In this document: piece by piece, positions 46,129 through 59,600 of the stretch | Layout of the letters: each line of letters starts with the position of its first letter | Numbering within the stretch: position 1 is the stretch's first letter | Source of the DNA: Paulownia fortunei | Lineage: Eukaryota; Streptophyta; Magnoliopsida; Lamiales; Paulowniaceae | Reading direction: 5' to 3' | Assembly: GCA_019321725.1 (NCBI GenBank) | Contig: CM033119.1 | Location: 14,830,694-14,894,693 of the forward strand | Length of the DNA: 64,000 nt | The notes under the pieces: model-generated | What the model was told of the DNA's origin: nothing | The model's input: only the letters and a program-made list of their open reading frames with translations | Databases searched by the model: none | Translations under genes and position numbers: made by a program

Positions 46129-49100
46129 TTTAGTGTCGTATCCATGCCACTGCAACATCAGATGAAATTCGAAAGACTTCATATATTTATCTTTGATTTT
46201 ATTAGTAACAATAACACTACTCTAAAAAAACAAAGTACTACTTCCATCCCAAAAAAAGATGTTTGGTATTTTATTTTTATTTATTTCAATATGTTCGTCC
46301 TTTACTAATAAAAAGTAGGGATTTATTGTTGTTTGTAATTGTTTTACCATTCATTTTAATTTCAAAAGATTTAATTAAATCATTTTGCCATAACATAATC
46401 GAATTATTTAGGAAAATAAATTTTATATGTGGGCAAAAAACAATTGATACAAATCAAACTAAAATATCCAAAAATTTTGCTATTTTTAGTCCAACAATAA
46501 TTTCCATCTAATCTATTTATTTACGGAAAAGGTAATTTTGGAAGAAAGTAACATTAAATTGATTTTTATCATTGACTTTGACAACTATAATTTCCTTTTA
46601 CTTTATAAAAGATCTAGTTCAAATGTTTTGTGTAGATAATGCATTAGGAAAATCGAAATTTAAGTAAATAAAATAACTTTTACATGCTCGATATACTTTT
46701 AATACAATTATCATAATACTTCAATTGATATTTTTTTAAAAAATAAAGAATAGTTTTTAAGACTTTCAGTTTAAAAAACAGATGATTTGAGTTAAACATA
46801 AAGGTTTCTTAGGTTAGAGTCAAGACTTGTAAGACTATAGAAGTTGAGAATGGTACTCGTCACTTGTGGCTAAGAAAAATGATTTTTCTGACATTGGCCT
46901 AACAATATCACATCATTTTCCAAGAGCAAATAGGTACAACCTCATTTGTAAATAGCAGTCGAATTAGAAATTCAGCAAGTCCAATTCCTTTATTGAAATC
47001 AGTTTCGTGTGAACTAATATCACATGAGAGAATCTTTTGTTAAAATCAAAAACTTATCATTACAAAATTATATTCCTTTTGTTAAGGCAAAATTGTAACT
47101 AAAGGAGGCGTGGCGTTGTTCATTTTTTGAAACACAGGCATTGTTATTTAAATACACTGGTTTTTAATTTTTTGTAATTTGAGAATGAGATTTGGCTGAA
47201 AAAAAATGAATCTCACGCTGACATACAAAGTTGGGAATTTCTCAATTTTGAAGGGATATTAATAAGTGTTATGCATGTGCAGACCAAAAAAGTTATTCTC
47301 TCATAATTTTCAGACTAAAATTATCACTCTCTCCCAACTTACAAGATTAAAATAATTTTATTGGCAAACAAGCCCTAACTTTGATGCATGTGATGTTTTG
47401 AAGAAAAAAATTAAACTCAATTTCGCTTACATATGCAATAACATTCTTAAAGCTCTCCACCTTCCCCACATTAAAAATTTGGAAGCAGCATGACAATCAT
47501 AGTTCAACATAAATGTATAATCTGTAAAAAATAGTTATGGACAAATCAGGGTTTGAAGTTAGAATTTGCATGATGAAGAAGAGGTAGAAAGATTGGCAAT
47601 GGCTACACTAGGAACATGAGTAGAGATAACAACCGACAACAATTGTTGGAAGAAAAAGAAAGAACAAGAAATGGAAAATGTAATTTAATTTCAAATTAAA
47701 CTAAAATTTTTGACATTGAAAATATAAGGATTAGGTTTATTTAGTAATAAGCCTTTTTTTTTTTAATAAAAAATACACGTGCAGACAAGTGAGGATTTAT
47801 ACGGTAGAAGTGACAATTTTTGTCCTATAATAAATTTGTTGGAAGTGACAAATTTGGTATTCCTATTTGTAATACACAGTGATTTTCTCGTCAAAATCAT
47901 GTGCTGATTACATGACTCTTTCTCGTGAGATTCAAATTTTTCTACCAAATTTGTTTTCAAATTATGAAAAATTAAAAATTAGTTTATTTAAATTACCAAT
48001 GATTATTTTTAAAGAATGAAAAACGCCACCCTCCTCTCATTGAATTAAAAATTGCAATTTTTTCCTTTGGTGATGAATAGAAACTTTTTGTATATATCAT
48101 GAACAATTCATGTAACACTGGCGAAGCATTTCCACAAAAGCTTGAATTCATTTTTCATATTCTATAATTTTGATTGCATTTTGATCATTTTCTTTTTTGT
48201 TTTAGTGGTGATATGGATCAAATTATTAGCATTGATATATTATAGATACCATCACTTACCTTGTAGTATCACATACATGCTAAACAAAAAAACATGTGAA
48301 TAATAATAATTTAATGTACATGATCATATTATCGGATAGACTTCAAGAACTTATATAATGAGATGAAGTGGTGATAAGGTAACTATTGAGAAAACAGAAA
48401 AAATAAAAATAAAAATGAAATAGGGCTGGGATTAATGGACCTCAAAGTATATCAGCTCACTTGAAATTAAAACCAGAGTCAGACGGGTCTCCTTTTTTAA
48501 ATTTTAATATTTTTCCTCCTAACTTTCAAATCTCAATGAATGGTTATAAGCATTATTAAGGTATCACTTTCAATGGACCTTACCAAATGCCAAAATTTGT
48601 GGGGGCTCTCAAGTTGAAGAAACAAAACCACAAAAACAAGAAAGCATGCACCGTCTAAGGTGGAATAAATAATGGAGACAAAAATCCCTCTGACAATAAT
48701 CATTAAAAACCAAACCTTATGCCTTAACCCCCTACGCAATTATGCTTTCAAGATCTCTTAAACAAATATTTTTTCATGTGTTTTTTCACTATAAAGCTTT
48801 GGTAATTTAGATGGGAAACATATTTTATACCTACTATAAACATAATTAGTGCAACACACTAATTAACTTCTGTCCTAAGTTATAGGATAAGAAAGGTCCA
48901 AGAGTCCATTTTTCACCTTCACTTATTTACTATCAGCAATAATTAAATTCGATTGCACAACAATCTTTTGCATATAATTGTAACTTGTCGTGTAAGAGTT
49001 TGTTAGTATTAAAATTTTAGTCCAGATTTCAATTTGTCGAATTTAAATCCATAATAAGACAAGTCATTTTGATTTTAGGATGTGATTGATTCACACGATA

Positions 49101-49340
49101 AAAAAAAATAACATATCAATGCTTATATATTTTATATAATTAATTGGATTCGAGCAACTAAATTTGAACCATAATTTTCATTATTTTCCCACTTCACTTC
49201 TTTGTTAGGCTCCAATACCTGTTCTTTCATATTTGACCTAAATATATTAATCAATCACCTCCACCATTCAATATTGTATCTCGCCTTTTGGACCTTGTTC
49301 GATTGTACCCCTCCATTTCATTTTTCACTTTTCACTTTTT
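41021..49340. other. Long non-coding intergenic region upstream of the permease gene
   Basis: About 8.3 kb of AT-rich DNA without a supported gene. It contains (TA)n-(TG)n at 41691-41735, (TA) tracts at 42158-42171, 45703-45723 and 46098-46124, and a poly-T run at 44216-44230. Short frames of 60-100 codons across it show no domain and are A/T composition artefacts. No LTR pair was found. Confidence 0.6.
41691..41735 (+). repeat. (TA)n(TG)n compound microsatellite
   Basis: About 8 TA units followed by about 14 TG units. Confidence 0.9.
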
Positions 49341-49349
49341 CACCCCCTT

Positions 49350-49356
49350 TTATATA
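49350..49356 (+). promoter_or_regulatory. TATA box of the amino acid permease gene
   Basis: TTATATA in a pyrimidine-rich setting (..cacccccttttatatattctacccctcc..), 83 bases before the start codon. Transcription would start near 49380, leaving a short 5' UTR that contains the CA repeat. Confidence 0.6.
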
Positions 49357-49408
49357 TTCTACCCCTCCTCTCAAGGCTTAAACCATTTTTCATAACTTCA
49401 CCTCTCCA

Positions 49409-49435
<27 letters not shown>
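49409..49435 (+). repeat. (AC)n microsatellite in the permease 5' UTR
   Basis: About 13 AC units end four bases before the start codon ATG at 49439. Length variation here would change the leader directly. Confidence 0.9.
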
Positions 49436-49438
<3 letters not shown>

Positions 49439-49439
<1 letters not shown>

Positions 49440-51648
49440 TGGGAAAGGAGTTCCAGAAAAACTCCATGTACATAGAACCTACCACAGAAGCACTAGAAAA
49501 TGGTCAAGCAAGCAAGAATTTCGACGACGATGGCCGTCCCCAAAGAACTGGTATACATACATATATATGTCGAGAACACAAACACAAAAACACACATAGT
49601 TTCCCCTTTGCCTGAGGCCGTATTAATTGGTTTGTGTTTTTATATATACGAAGGGACATTGTTGACTGCAAGTGCACATATCATAACGGCGGTGATAGGG
49701 TCGGGAGTGCTATCTCTGGCTTGGGCTATAGCGCAGCTGGGATGGGTGGCTGGCCCCGCCGTCCTCATGGCCTTTTCTTTCATCACATACTTCACTTCCA
49801 CCCTACTCGCCGACTCCTACCGCTCCCCCGGCCCCGTCCATGGCAACAGAAACTACACTTACATGGATGTTGTCCGTTCTCACTTGGGTAAAAATTTAAA
49901 TACAAAATTTTCATTGAATTTGTCTGCATTTTCAAGAATAATATTGGTATATTTCTTCTTTGTTGATATTTTTTATCTTGCACAGTTATATTTCCAATAA
50001 ATCTTGAATTCAGACAACCCATGTTCCCAACGAAGATATTAATGAGCTCATGAGCTTATGAAAGTTTGTTCCCTCGTTGAAACGGGTTTGAAATGGAATA
50101 ATTAATTAATTAGGTTAAAGTCTTCTTCTTTTTTCTTCTCTCATTTGTAGGTGGTTTGAAAGTTCAGCTATGTGGGCTGGCTCAGTACGGCAATCTTGTT
50201 GGAGTTACCATTGGATACACAATTACTGGCTCTATTAGTATGGTGTAAGTATTTACAATAAGAAGAAAAAAATGGAAATATGTATACATGTGTACATATA
50301 TCCATAATCTTTTTTTTGACATATTCCTCTAGTTTATCAATTTTTATTTTTTTTTATTTTATGAATGAATAGAAAGTTGAGAAATCAGTGAATATTCTTC
50401 TTTTTTTTTAAAAATATATATATATATATATAGTCTTATGAATGAGGAAATATTGAATGTATGGTTTTTTGGTTTTGGACTCAGAGCTGTGAAAAGGTCG
50501 AATTGTTTCCACAAGCAGGGGCATGAGGCTAAGTGCTCCATATCAAACTACCCATTCATGGTAATATTCGCGGCAATTCAGATAATTTTGAGCCAAATAC
50601 CAAATTTCCATAAGCTCTCATGGCTCTCCATTGTAGCAGCTGTCATGTCTTTTGCTTACTCTTCCATCGGCCTCGCCCTCTCCATAGCTAGGCTTGCAGG
50701 TATCTATATACGTATGCATAAATGTGATGCTATTAATTTCTCAAATTTTATCAAGAAAATTTTCATTTATGTTTTATTATTTTTATTTTTATTTTTATTT
50801 TTATTTTGGGGTTGGATAAACGTACGTAGGTGGTGGACACCATGTGAGGACAAGCCTAACGGGGACGACAGTAGGGTTGGACGTAACAGGGTCAGAAAAG
50901 GTGTGGAGAAGCTTTCAGGCCATTGGAGATATTGCCTTTGCTTATGCTTATTCCACCGTCCTCATTGAGATCCAGGCAAGTCAATTCTCTCTCCTCTCTT
51001 CAACTCATATGGGATATGATTATGATTGGAGTATCAGTTTCATTTGGAACTTAATTAATTGCGTGACAATTTTGATGCAAGATAAGTACATACGACACAA
51101 ATAGTCTATTCAGTCATATCGATCAATTCAATTATTTGAAGGATGCAGTTTGAATTATTTATAATTTAAATTTAAAAATTTTAAATACCTTTTTAATATT
51201 TATTTTTATTTTATAAATTATATGTATTAAAAAGATATTTATAAAATTAAAAAAAAAATTATAATTTTAAAAAATCACCGAGTTTTTAATAATATACCCT
51301 TATTTTTATAAATGTAATTTTGATCAATAAATTAACTACATTTTTGAAAGGAAATGTTTTAGTAACAAATATATTAAAAAGATTATGTGATAAATTACAT
51401 AAAAAATATATATATTAGAAGCTAATAGGTGCATGCATGTGTGCAATACATGGCTTGCCACATGTTAATCTAGACCGTGACTAGTCAAAAAAAATAAATT
51501 AAAATTAAAAACATTCGGCCCCAGACTTGGAATGTGTGCCGCCTAATTCTATGAAGCTACTGGCATGGTACATCTGTTATGTCATATGTGGTTCCTCTAA
51601 GCCTGTAATAATGTGTGGACATTATTATTATAATATTCTATGCAATAT

Positions 51649-51680
<32 letters not shown>

Positions 51681-54643
51681 TGTGCACATGGCACCTCTAG
51701 CATCAGGACGTAGTGGATAGTTAGCAATGGCTATCTGAATGACGTAAAAGGTTCAAGAGAGACGGTGAGGATTGTGTTCACATTCGATGTCCTTCTAATT
51801 GCCTAAAATAAATAAATAAATAAACATGTACATAGAAATAGAGAGTATAGTGTTACAGCCCATAACATATCATCTTTTTGCCATCTCCATTTGTTTTGAA
51901 AAGGAACTGGTGATCAAGTGGCACTTTGGTGCTGAACAATTAACTTAATTAACTATTTTATTTACTTAAATAATGAACAATTAATTGTTCTTTGAACATA
52001 TGAAAATAATATTATAGAAAAATCACAAATAGATGTTTTCAAATTATCAATAAATAAAATTACCGTATTTGACTTCTTACCATAACAAAACAAATAATCA
52101 TCTACTGGGAGTATATGTCGAAGACATGCACAACTAGAGTTGGATCATACCAAGATTGTGGAACTCATGAAGCTCAAATCCTATGGGGGCTAAGAATTGG
52201 AGAAGAGGGGTGAGGCCTCATTAAATATAGACATATTTCACTATACATCAAATCAATTTCGAGTATTGACCTTCTTTTAATTCTCACTAGTAATTTGGGA
52301 ACTCCAAATCAAAGGATCACACAAAGTTAAGGGTAAATTACAAAATTTATTTTTGAGGTTTGGCTTAATTATAAAAAAAATTAATTATCTTTTAAAATAA
52401 CAAATAGTCCTTTAAAATTTGACTTTATTTTACAAATATTCTAGTATGTTTATAATTTACAAATTTTAATAATTTTTTAAAAAAATTCAAATCTCAAGGC
52501 TAATTTTGACAATTTATCCTAAAGGTAAAAGAATATTTTTGTGACAATATATTTTGTGATGATATCTAGTATTCAAGTACAAGGTAATCTGGTCCAGCCT
52601 AAGGTGGTTCCATAATCCATGCATGTGCAATCTGCCATCAACCAATAAAGGAGGACCATAGAGATAGAAAAAAAAGTACACTGCCATAACTTGGGAATAA
52701 AGTCGCTAAAAACAGTTGGACCACAATTTATTCTTTTTTTTTTTTTTTTTTTAGCTGAAAAGCCCTCTATTTAAGATATCATATCTTTCTCTTTGGAATT
52801 TTTAGGATAATGGTACTCAAGTTTCAACCATTCTCATTTTCTTTATTATTTATCAGTGTATTATATTATATGTGCCAAACTATGCTAAAGAAACCAAAAG
52901 AAAATAAGGACACAGCAACAACAACAAAACAAAAGAAACGTGAAGGCATTAATTATAACCTAAAAGAATATGTTACTCGTGGGTAAATACTCACAAATGA
53001 ATAGTGTCAATTCTGAGAACCCGAAATCGATGATATTATTACTAAGGTTGATGGCCAAATCAGTGTATTAAATCCAAATTCGTTTAAAGATATTAGTTGC
53101 TTTCTCAATTTTCTTAAAAAAGTAAATTAAATTAATGTGAACAATAAACATATATACTATTTTGGACCATGCCTAATCATCCGTGATTAATTGAGCCCCT
53201 AGAGCAGGTGATAAATCATAAAATCAATTGTGAAACATTTGTTAATAATTGAGCCTGTCCAAATAATCTTTTGAGATTTAGGTGTGGCTGTTTTTATAAT
53301 CTTCTTAAAATATTTTATAAGATGTTTGAAAATTTATAAGATATTTTAAGATGTTTGATAAAAAATTTATGAGAGGCTTATAAGCTCTCAAAATAAAATT
53401 TAAAATTTTGTAAATTCTTTTAAAAAAAAATTAGAAGGTTCTAACTAATTTGAAAATTTTAATTAACTCCTTTAATTTCGACCATATTATTAGTTGTAAA
53501 ATTGACATTACTGACATTTTATGAAATTCATGATTTTATTTTATTCAAAACTTACTTATTTTCATAATAACATCTAGTATCTTTAAACTTAAAAAAGGTA
53601 TAAGAGGCTTATAATTTTTTTTTAAATAAGCTTAACAAAACTCCGTTTAGTTAAAGAATCACTTATGTCTCATTGCCTTCAACTTCAACAGATTTTGAGA
53701 TTTAGATTGGCTTGTATTTACAACATGACTGCTAAGATACATATATTGCTTTGTTGTGATTTACAGGACACATTGAAGTGTCCACCCCCAGAGAACAAGG
53801 TGATGAAGAAGGCTTCTCTTGTGGGAGTATCAACCACAACCTTCTTCTATGTCCTCTGCGGTTGCATGGGCTATGCTGCTTTCGGAAATAATGCCCCCGG
53901 CAACTTCCTCACTGGATTTGGATTTTACGAGCCATTCTGGTTGATTGACTTCGCCAATATATGCATTGCCATCCACCTAATTGGTGCTTACCAGGTAACA
54001 ACATGATCTATTACGTTCTAGGACACAGACAATCTAGGTTTTCAAAGAAACGAGAAAATCTTGGAAAAAGTATTGGATCTTCTATCACACTTTTGGTATT
54101 ACTAGTAATTTGAAACAAAACAAAAATGTTCACCTTAGTTCACATGAGACACATTTTGTGAAATTGCCTTGCTCCACCCACAAAAACCAAATTCTAAACA
54201 GTTGTTACCATTTCAAACAGGTCTTCGCCCAGCCTATATTCGGCTTTGTGGAGAACCTCTGCAGACAGAAATGGCCGGAGAACAAATATATCACCACAGA
54301 CCGCGCCATCAAAATCCCACTCTGCAGCGCTTACAACATCAACTTCTTCAGATTGGTGTGGAGAACAGTGTACGTCATAGTAACAGCGGTGATCGCCATG
54401 ATATTCCCGTTTTTCAACGACTTCTTGGGCTTGATTGGAGCAGCATCGTTCTATCCATTAACCGTATATTTCCCCATAGAGATGCACATTGCCCAGGCCA
54501 AGATACCCAAGTATTCCTTCACATGGATGTGGCTTAAAATACTCAGCTGGGCTTGTCTGATCGTGTCGCTTGTGGCTGCTGCTGGATCCATACAAGGGCT
54601 CGCACATGATGTCAAGGCATACAAGCCCTTCAAAACTCAATAA
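49439..54643 (+). CDS. AAP6: Amino acid permease, AAP1/6/8 clade (7 exons, 483 residues)
   Basis: Proton-coupled importer of neutral and acidic amino acids at the plasma membrane (AAAP family). Exons: 49439-49550, 49654-49887, 50151-50244, 50485-50699, 50830-50975, 53767-53994, 54221-54643; they sum to 1452 bases and stay in phase. The start MGKEFQKNSMYIEP is the first ATG after the TATA box. Family motifs: FDDDGRPQRTG (about 28-38), TASAHIITAVIGSGVLSLAW and AIAQLGWVAGPAVL (first two membrane spans), NYTYMDVVRSHLGG, GYTITGSISM, AVKRSNCFHK, FSQ-type LSQIPNFHKLSWLSI, FQAIGDIAFAYAYS, EIQDTLKCPPPENK, GCMGYAAFGNNAPGNFLTGF, and the end SIQGLAHDVKAYKPF. Length and about 11 hydrophobic spans fit the family (475-490). 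The wording GLAQYGNLVG and IAQAKIPKYSFTW favours the AAP6/AAP1 branch over AAP2-5. No defect is visible; the paralogue name is inferred. Confidence 0.93.
50976..53766 (+). other. Intron 5 of the permease, 2.8 kb, GC-AG type
   Basis: Donor ATCCAG|gcaagtca, acceptor gatttacag|GACACATTG. The coding flanks EIQ and DTLK join exactly as in other AAP proteins, so the GC donor is needed; no nearby GT donor keeps the frame. The intron holds a (CA)n repeat (51649-51677) and a poly-T run (52734-52752), with no recognisable element or gene. All other introns are 103-263 bases. Confidence 0.85.
51649..51677 (+). repeat. (CA)n microsatellite in permease intron 5
   Basis: About 14 CA units. Confidence 0.9.
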
Positions 54644-56662
54644 TACTATACAAATTTTATGTAATAAGTTCAGCAAGAAATTTTGCATATTTGTGCCCTC
54701 AATGAACTCAAGATCCAGACATTTTTAATGTAGTAACAGAGAGCCAATGCATTTCAGCATAAAGAACCTCCATAGGGGATTGGTGCTCTAGCAGACCAGT
54801 CCAGGATTGAATGTATGTTCAATCACAACAATTCATGTGGTGGAAAACCACTTAGGCTATATGGATGGGTTGTAGTACCTTGAAACTAGGAGCATGACAC
54901 AACTTCAATCATCAAAACTCTATACATGGACAAATTATGTTTGGCCGTGGAACGGAAGGAGAAAGAAAACCATAAGTAGTGTGGATGTGTGAATCACATA
55001 ACCAACAAAGTCCCAAGTATAAACTTAGAGGTAATTTATGTAAATTGATCAAACCTCAAAGATAATTTTGTAATTAACCCTTATAAAAATATATAATAAC
55101 TCAACCTACCAAATATACAATATTAATTATGTCAAATGTAAGAAAAAGCATATAAAAAGTTTTAATTTCAAAATGAGATGATTAAATTAGTGATGAATCA
55201 TAAATATAAATCATTTAAAATACCATAACCTTTATACTAAGAATGGCAATTTGGCAATAAAGCGGGTTTAAATCCATAATCATCCTAAACCCACCCTCCT
55301 TTCCCTGCTTAAGATAGATTTTTAAAATTATAAATTAATTTAAAATGAATCTTAATTTTTTATTTTCAAATACGTTCTACTCCGTTTAATTTTTTTTATT
55401 TTTTACTTTAATATATTTGTGTTTATGTATTATTATTATTTAAAAATATATATATATTATAAAAAAATTTAATAATGTTATTTTCAAAATATATATTTTT
55501 TAATATTTTCAAAACTATAAAACAAGTTTGGTCCTTAAAACTTTTAACAAATCGAGTCCCATTTTAACAAAACCACCCATTGCCATTTTTAATTTATGAA
55601 TGTTTATTTTATACATCTCGTTTAACAAACCCACCCCAATTCCATCTCTAATTTATGAATGTTTATTTTATACATCTCATGATATAATATGTCTAGTCAA
55701 TGTTGATATAGCTTATAGATGTGCAACAAATGCAGGACATGGGCATCTCCTGCCTATTATTTTTGGTGAAGTTTGAGATTTAAGTTTAGAACATCGAACA
55801 AGTATCATTGTTAATATTTGAGATTCAAGATATGATTTTAGAGTATCGATGACGTCTAGGATGAGTGTTTGATAGTGTTGTGTCCTACTAAAATATTGTA
55901 CACAACTACAATTTTAATGGGGTGTGTATAATTCAGGGCTTGCCATTCTAGAGAGAGGTGGACTAGAGTAAACGACGCAACTTCTTGATATATATCTAAA
56001 ACTCCTGGTGTAAATGGTTGAATGGCAAGGATTTTCATACCATCCACGTAATGACTTTTGTTAACCTTTACTACAATTTTCTGAGAACTGGCAATGTACA
56101 TCAATCAGCAAGCTACAATTGTCCAATTTGAATAGAAACTCCAATCTGGGCCTCAATATATGTTAACTTACTATCTACACATCGCCTTCATATTCTTGTC
56201 CTGATTTCATTATAGAATTGACTTAAAAAAGATAGCAATAAATTCATGACAGAAAAACTTTAAAAACTGCAAACAGAAACCAAAAAGTCCAAACAGAACT
56301 GATCTACATCTTAGAAAATACAGATACACTAGCATGCATAGATAGGAAATTTGGTTTTCCTTGTAACCTACCCTTCTTGTAATCCCGACTCGGCCTTCTT
56401 TCCATGTGACAAAGAAAAAACAAAGACTGAGTTCCTAGCAAAATATTTTGATTAACTAGGCCTTACTAAATGGGGTGTAGGATTCCCTGCATTCTCTTAT
56501 CATCACATTCTTCGCCTGCGAGCAAATTGCTACAAGACAAATTGAAATATAGCCTCCAAATTAGTATCAAATTATAAATGCTAGTAAAAGCTTGCCAAAA
56601 ACCATGGTTGTGAAGAAAATGCATTTTAGTTGGCACGAAATGGGATACCATGATATCAACCA
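54644..56662. other. Intergenic region between two convergent genes
   Basis: About 2 kb containing the 3' UTRs of the permease (plus) and the KH protein gene (minus). AATAAG-like poly(A) signal candidates lie at 54662 (plus). The rest is AT-rich with no supported gene; short frames at 55856-56104 and 56466-56666 on the minus strand carry no domain, and the latter lies in the expected 3' UTR of the KH gene. Confidence 0.6.
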
Positions 56663-59600
56663 TCAACGTGCTTCAGTCTCGCTAATTACAAATGCTTGAA
56701 TGAGACTTTGTGCAGCATTAGTCTGCTCAGGCGTCCCAGATATTATGATCACGGTTTCTGTTGCCCCAGGTTTCGGATCAGTGATGGTAATTTTTGCGTC
56801 CGATATCTGAAATCGTGACAAAGGGACTGTGACTACACATCCAATGAACTAATGAACTAATGTTGGGTGGAAGTTCATGATGCATCAAAACATTAGTATC
56901 TATTAAAAAGAAAATAATATGATGGGAAGGCAGCGAGCCACAAGAATTTGGGCAAACAACATTGCCTAATTACTTCTTTTTCCTTTCTTTGAGCATTTTA
57001 AGTTACAAGCACTCTCAGAATTGAAACAGTTCCGCAAATTTTTACAATTAGTAAGTTACTATTGCAAAACTGAAGAGAACCCATTAGTTCCTAGAGAAGT
57101 TTACTAACTAGCCCCCAAGGCCTAAATATCACATGCCAGGACTAGAAATAGATCTGCAGAAGTACATCCTTCATGAGACCACCAAAGAACACCCTACTTC
57201 AGGAGGCAGGGAGGAGCCCTAGAAGCCTATTGCACTAGAAGCTACTAGCATGGCAACAATGAAGCCTTGTACCTTTCAAACATGCCATATCACATACATG
57301 CATCTCGTACAAGCATGTCACTGATAGTAATAGAGTTTTAAAAAACCAAGGATATCTTCTTGAAGAAAATTCATGGAAAAAAACAAAGATTTACTCCACC
57401 CGAAATCACAGAGTGAACATTTTGACCCAAAGAGGGACATGGGAGGTGAACAAACATGGGCATGGCAAATTAATAAGAATCATGGTCAAAATGCAGTAAG
57501 AAGCTATGTGCAAGTACCACTAATACATGAAAGATAAGTGTCAGGAACACAAAGGTAACTCAAGCAAAAGAGAAAAGCAGGAACAAAATAGACCTTTTAA
57601 AGATGGATACCTCACGAATTTGTCTAAGACAACCACCATCCTCTCCATAGATTGCAGGAACAACAAAGCGAGGAACAACGACTTCCACAGTTGTGCTTGT
57701 GATAACAGCCTGTTGATTTCCTCTACATTGGTGAAATAAACATCTAATTATAGATCCAAGAAAAAATTATGCTAACAGATTGGTGGCAATCTAGAAGTAC
57801 AAACCCTGCAAATCCACCAAGTCTTCTTTGAGGAGCGCCTGGATAGTCTGGGAATCCCATAGGGCCAGCCCCTTCTATTGGTCCCTGCACACCAGTTCGA
57901 AAAATGAGGACATGAAAATCTGCATTGTTTAATGGATAGCCATCATCACTGAATAATAGTGAATTTTAGAAACGCTCCCAAGGGCTAAGAGAATAAAAAT
58001 ATCTTGTTCAAGGAAGTGCAGCCGGCATTAATTGAAAGCATAAGACTTTATCTTGCAAGTTAACCATAAAGTTACGATCTACAGGTTGATACCTGGGGCC
58101 CCCATGCTGCTGCAGACGACATTCTTTCAGATATGTGAGGAGGGATCCCTGGTCTGGGAAAATCATGTGCAAAAGGAGGGTGATCATCATGTGGATGGAA
58201 ACCACTGCCTGGAGGCAGGCCACCAGGACCATCAAACTTGTTAAACGTAGGACCTCGATTAGAGAAAGTTCCAGAAGGTGAAAATTCCCTCCTTGCCATG
58301 TACGAGGGAAATGGGGGCGGGGGCATTTGCTCCAGAAATGCTGGGTTTGGAGGGTGACCAAAAGGTGGAAATGCATCACGGAAGAAATGATTTCTCAACC
58401 TTGATGTTATCTGCAAAAGAGCCTCTTGGACTACTTCAAACTCTCCATTTACCTGGAATTGCAAACAACAGAAGCAAAGATAGAGGTCAAAGAGAAGTCC
58501 TATGGTTTGTGGTCTCAAACCATAGAATAGAAGGTCTCCAAAATATAATGGGTTTAACCATTTAATACACAACAATCTATGCAACTCTAGAGAAAGCATA
58601 TTTAATATCTCAACTTTATGCATGCCATCATACCTGAACTACTTCCTCATTTTCTGAAGCATTCTTTGGGACCTGGTCTTTACCCAGAATACGGATATAA
58701 GCTCCAGTTGACTTCCTCATTTCAGCAATGACTGAACCACCCTTGCCAAGGAGACATCCAATTTGATGAGAGGAGACAAGGAGTTTCGCTACCATATTTT
58801 TGTCCTTGTTTTCTGGAGCAGCCCTAAATATTCTGGATTGCACTCGAAGTACTGCATCTTGTGGGGCAGATATTCCATCATCTGGGTACTGCATTCAATG
58901 GAATTCAACCACTCTTTATTATTGCCTTACATCAACTATTAGAAGTGATGAAAAAAGGAAAATATGAATCCTCAACAGATGAAAGACAAAGTAAAGATTC
59001 AAAACCGTACAGCAGGGCCAGATATGATAATTATGCGATCCTCTGAATCGCCTTCACCATCTAGGACCTTGATCTCACAGCCAGTTTCATGTTGAAGTGC
59101 CTTGACTATAGAACCTCCCTTTCCAATTACACCACCTACCTTCTCCTCATTACACAATAACCGGAAGCTTAGGACCTCAGGAGGAAAATTCACTCTACCA
59201 GGAATGCCAGCCTCACCATCATGAAATCCAGAAGAATAAGGCGCTCCATGTCCATGGAAAGGACGGTTCGAAGGTGGGAATCTATCCTGTCTAGGAGGAG
59301 GACCAAAGGAATGAGATGAAGGACCAACAATGTTGGCAGAAAAAGAATCCTGATTGCGAGGATAATTCTCAAGCAGTTGCTGGGAAACAGACAGAAGAGC
59401 TTTCCTAATGGCATCAAGTCTGCCAGAGATCTGCAAAAGAGCATTAGATGCCAAAAGCCACCCAATTTAGCAAGTCTATGATTGAGTTTTAAAAGTTATT
59501 AATATTTTTGTTTAATATCCAAGAATGACTGTTTTCCCTGGCTGTCTTTGAAGATCTTGCTCCTAGACCTGGCATTAAATTTGTATTTGTGCATGACTTA

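Noticed and set aside
46240..46290. Sequence resembling a MITE end (tactacttccatcccaaaaaaagatgttt, like the 'CTCCCTCCGTCCC' terminal repeats of Stowaway-type elements)
   Set aside because: No matching inverted end was found within several hundred bases on either side, so a complete element is not supported.
54169..54537. 122-codon plus-strand frame in permease exon 7
   Set aside because: It is a shifted frame over the C-terminal exon; the permease frame has the family motifs.
58053..58565. Plus-strand frames of 63 and 95 codons
   Set aside because: They are opposite to KH gene exon 4, whose minus-strand frame has clear homology and correct splice sites.
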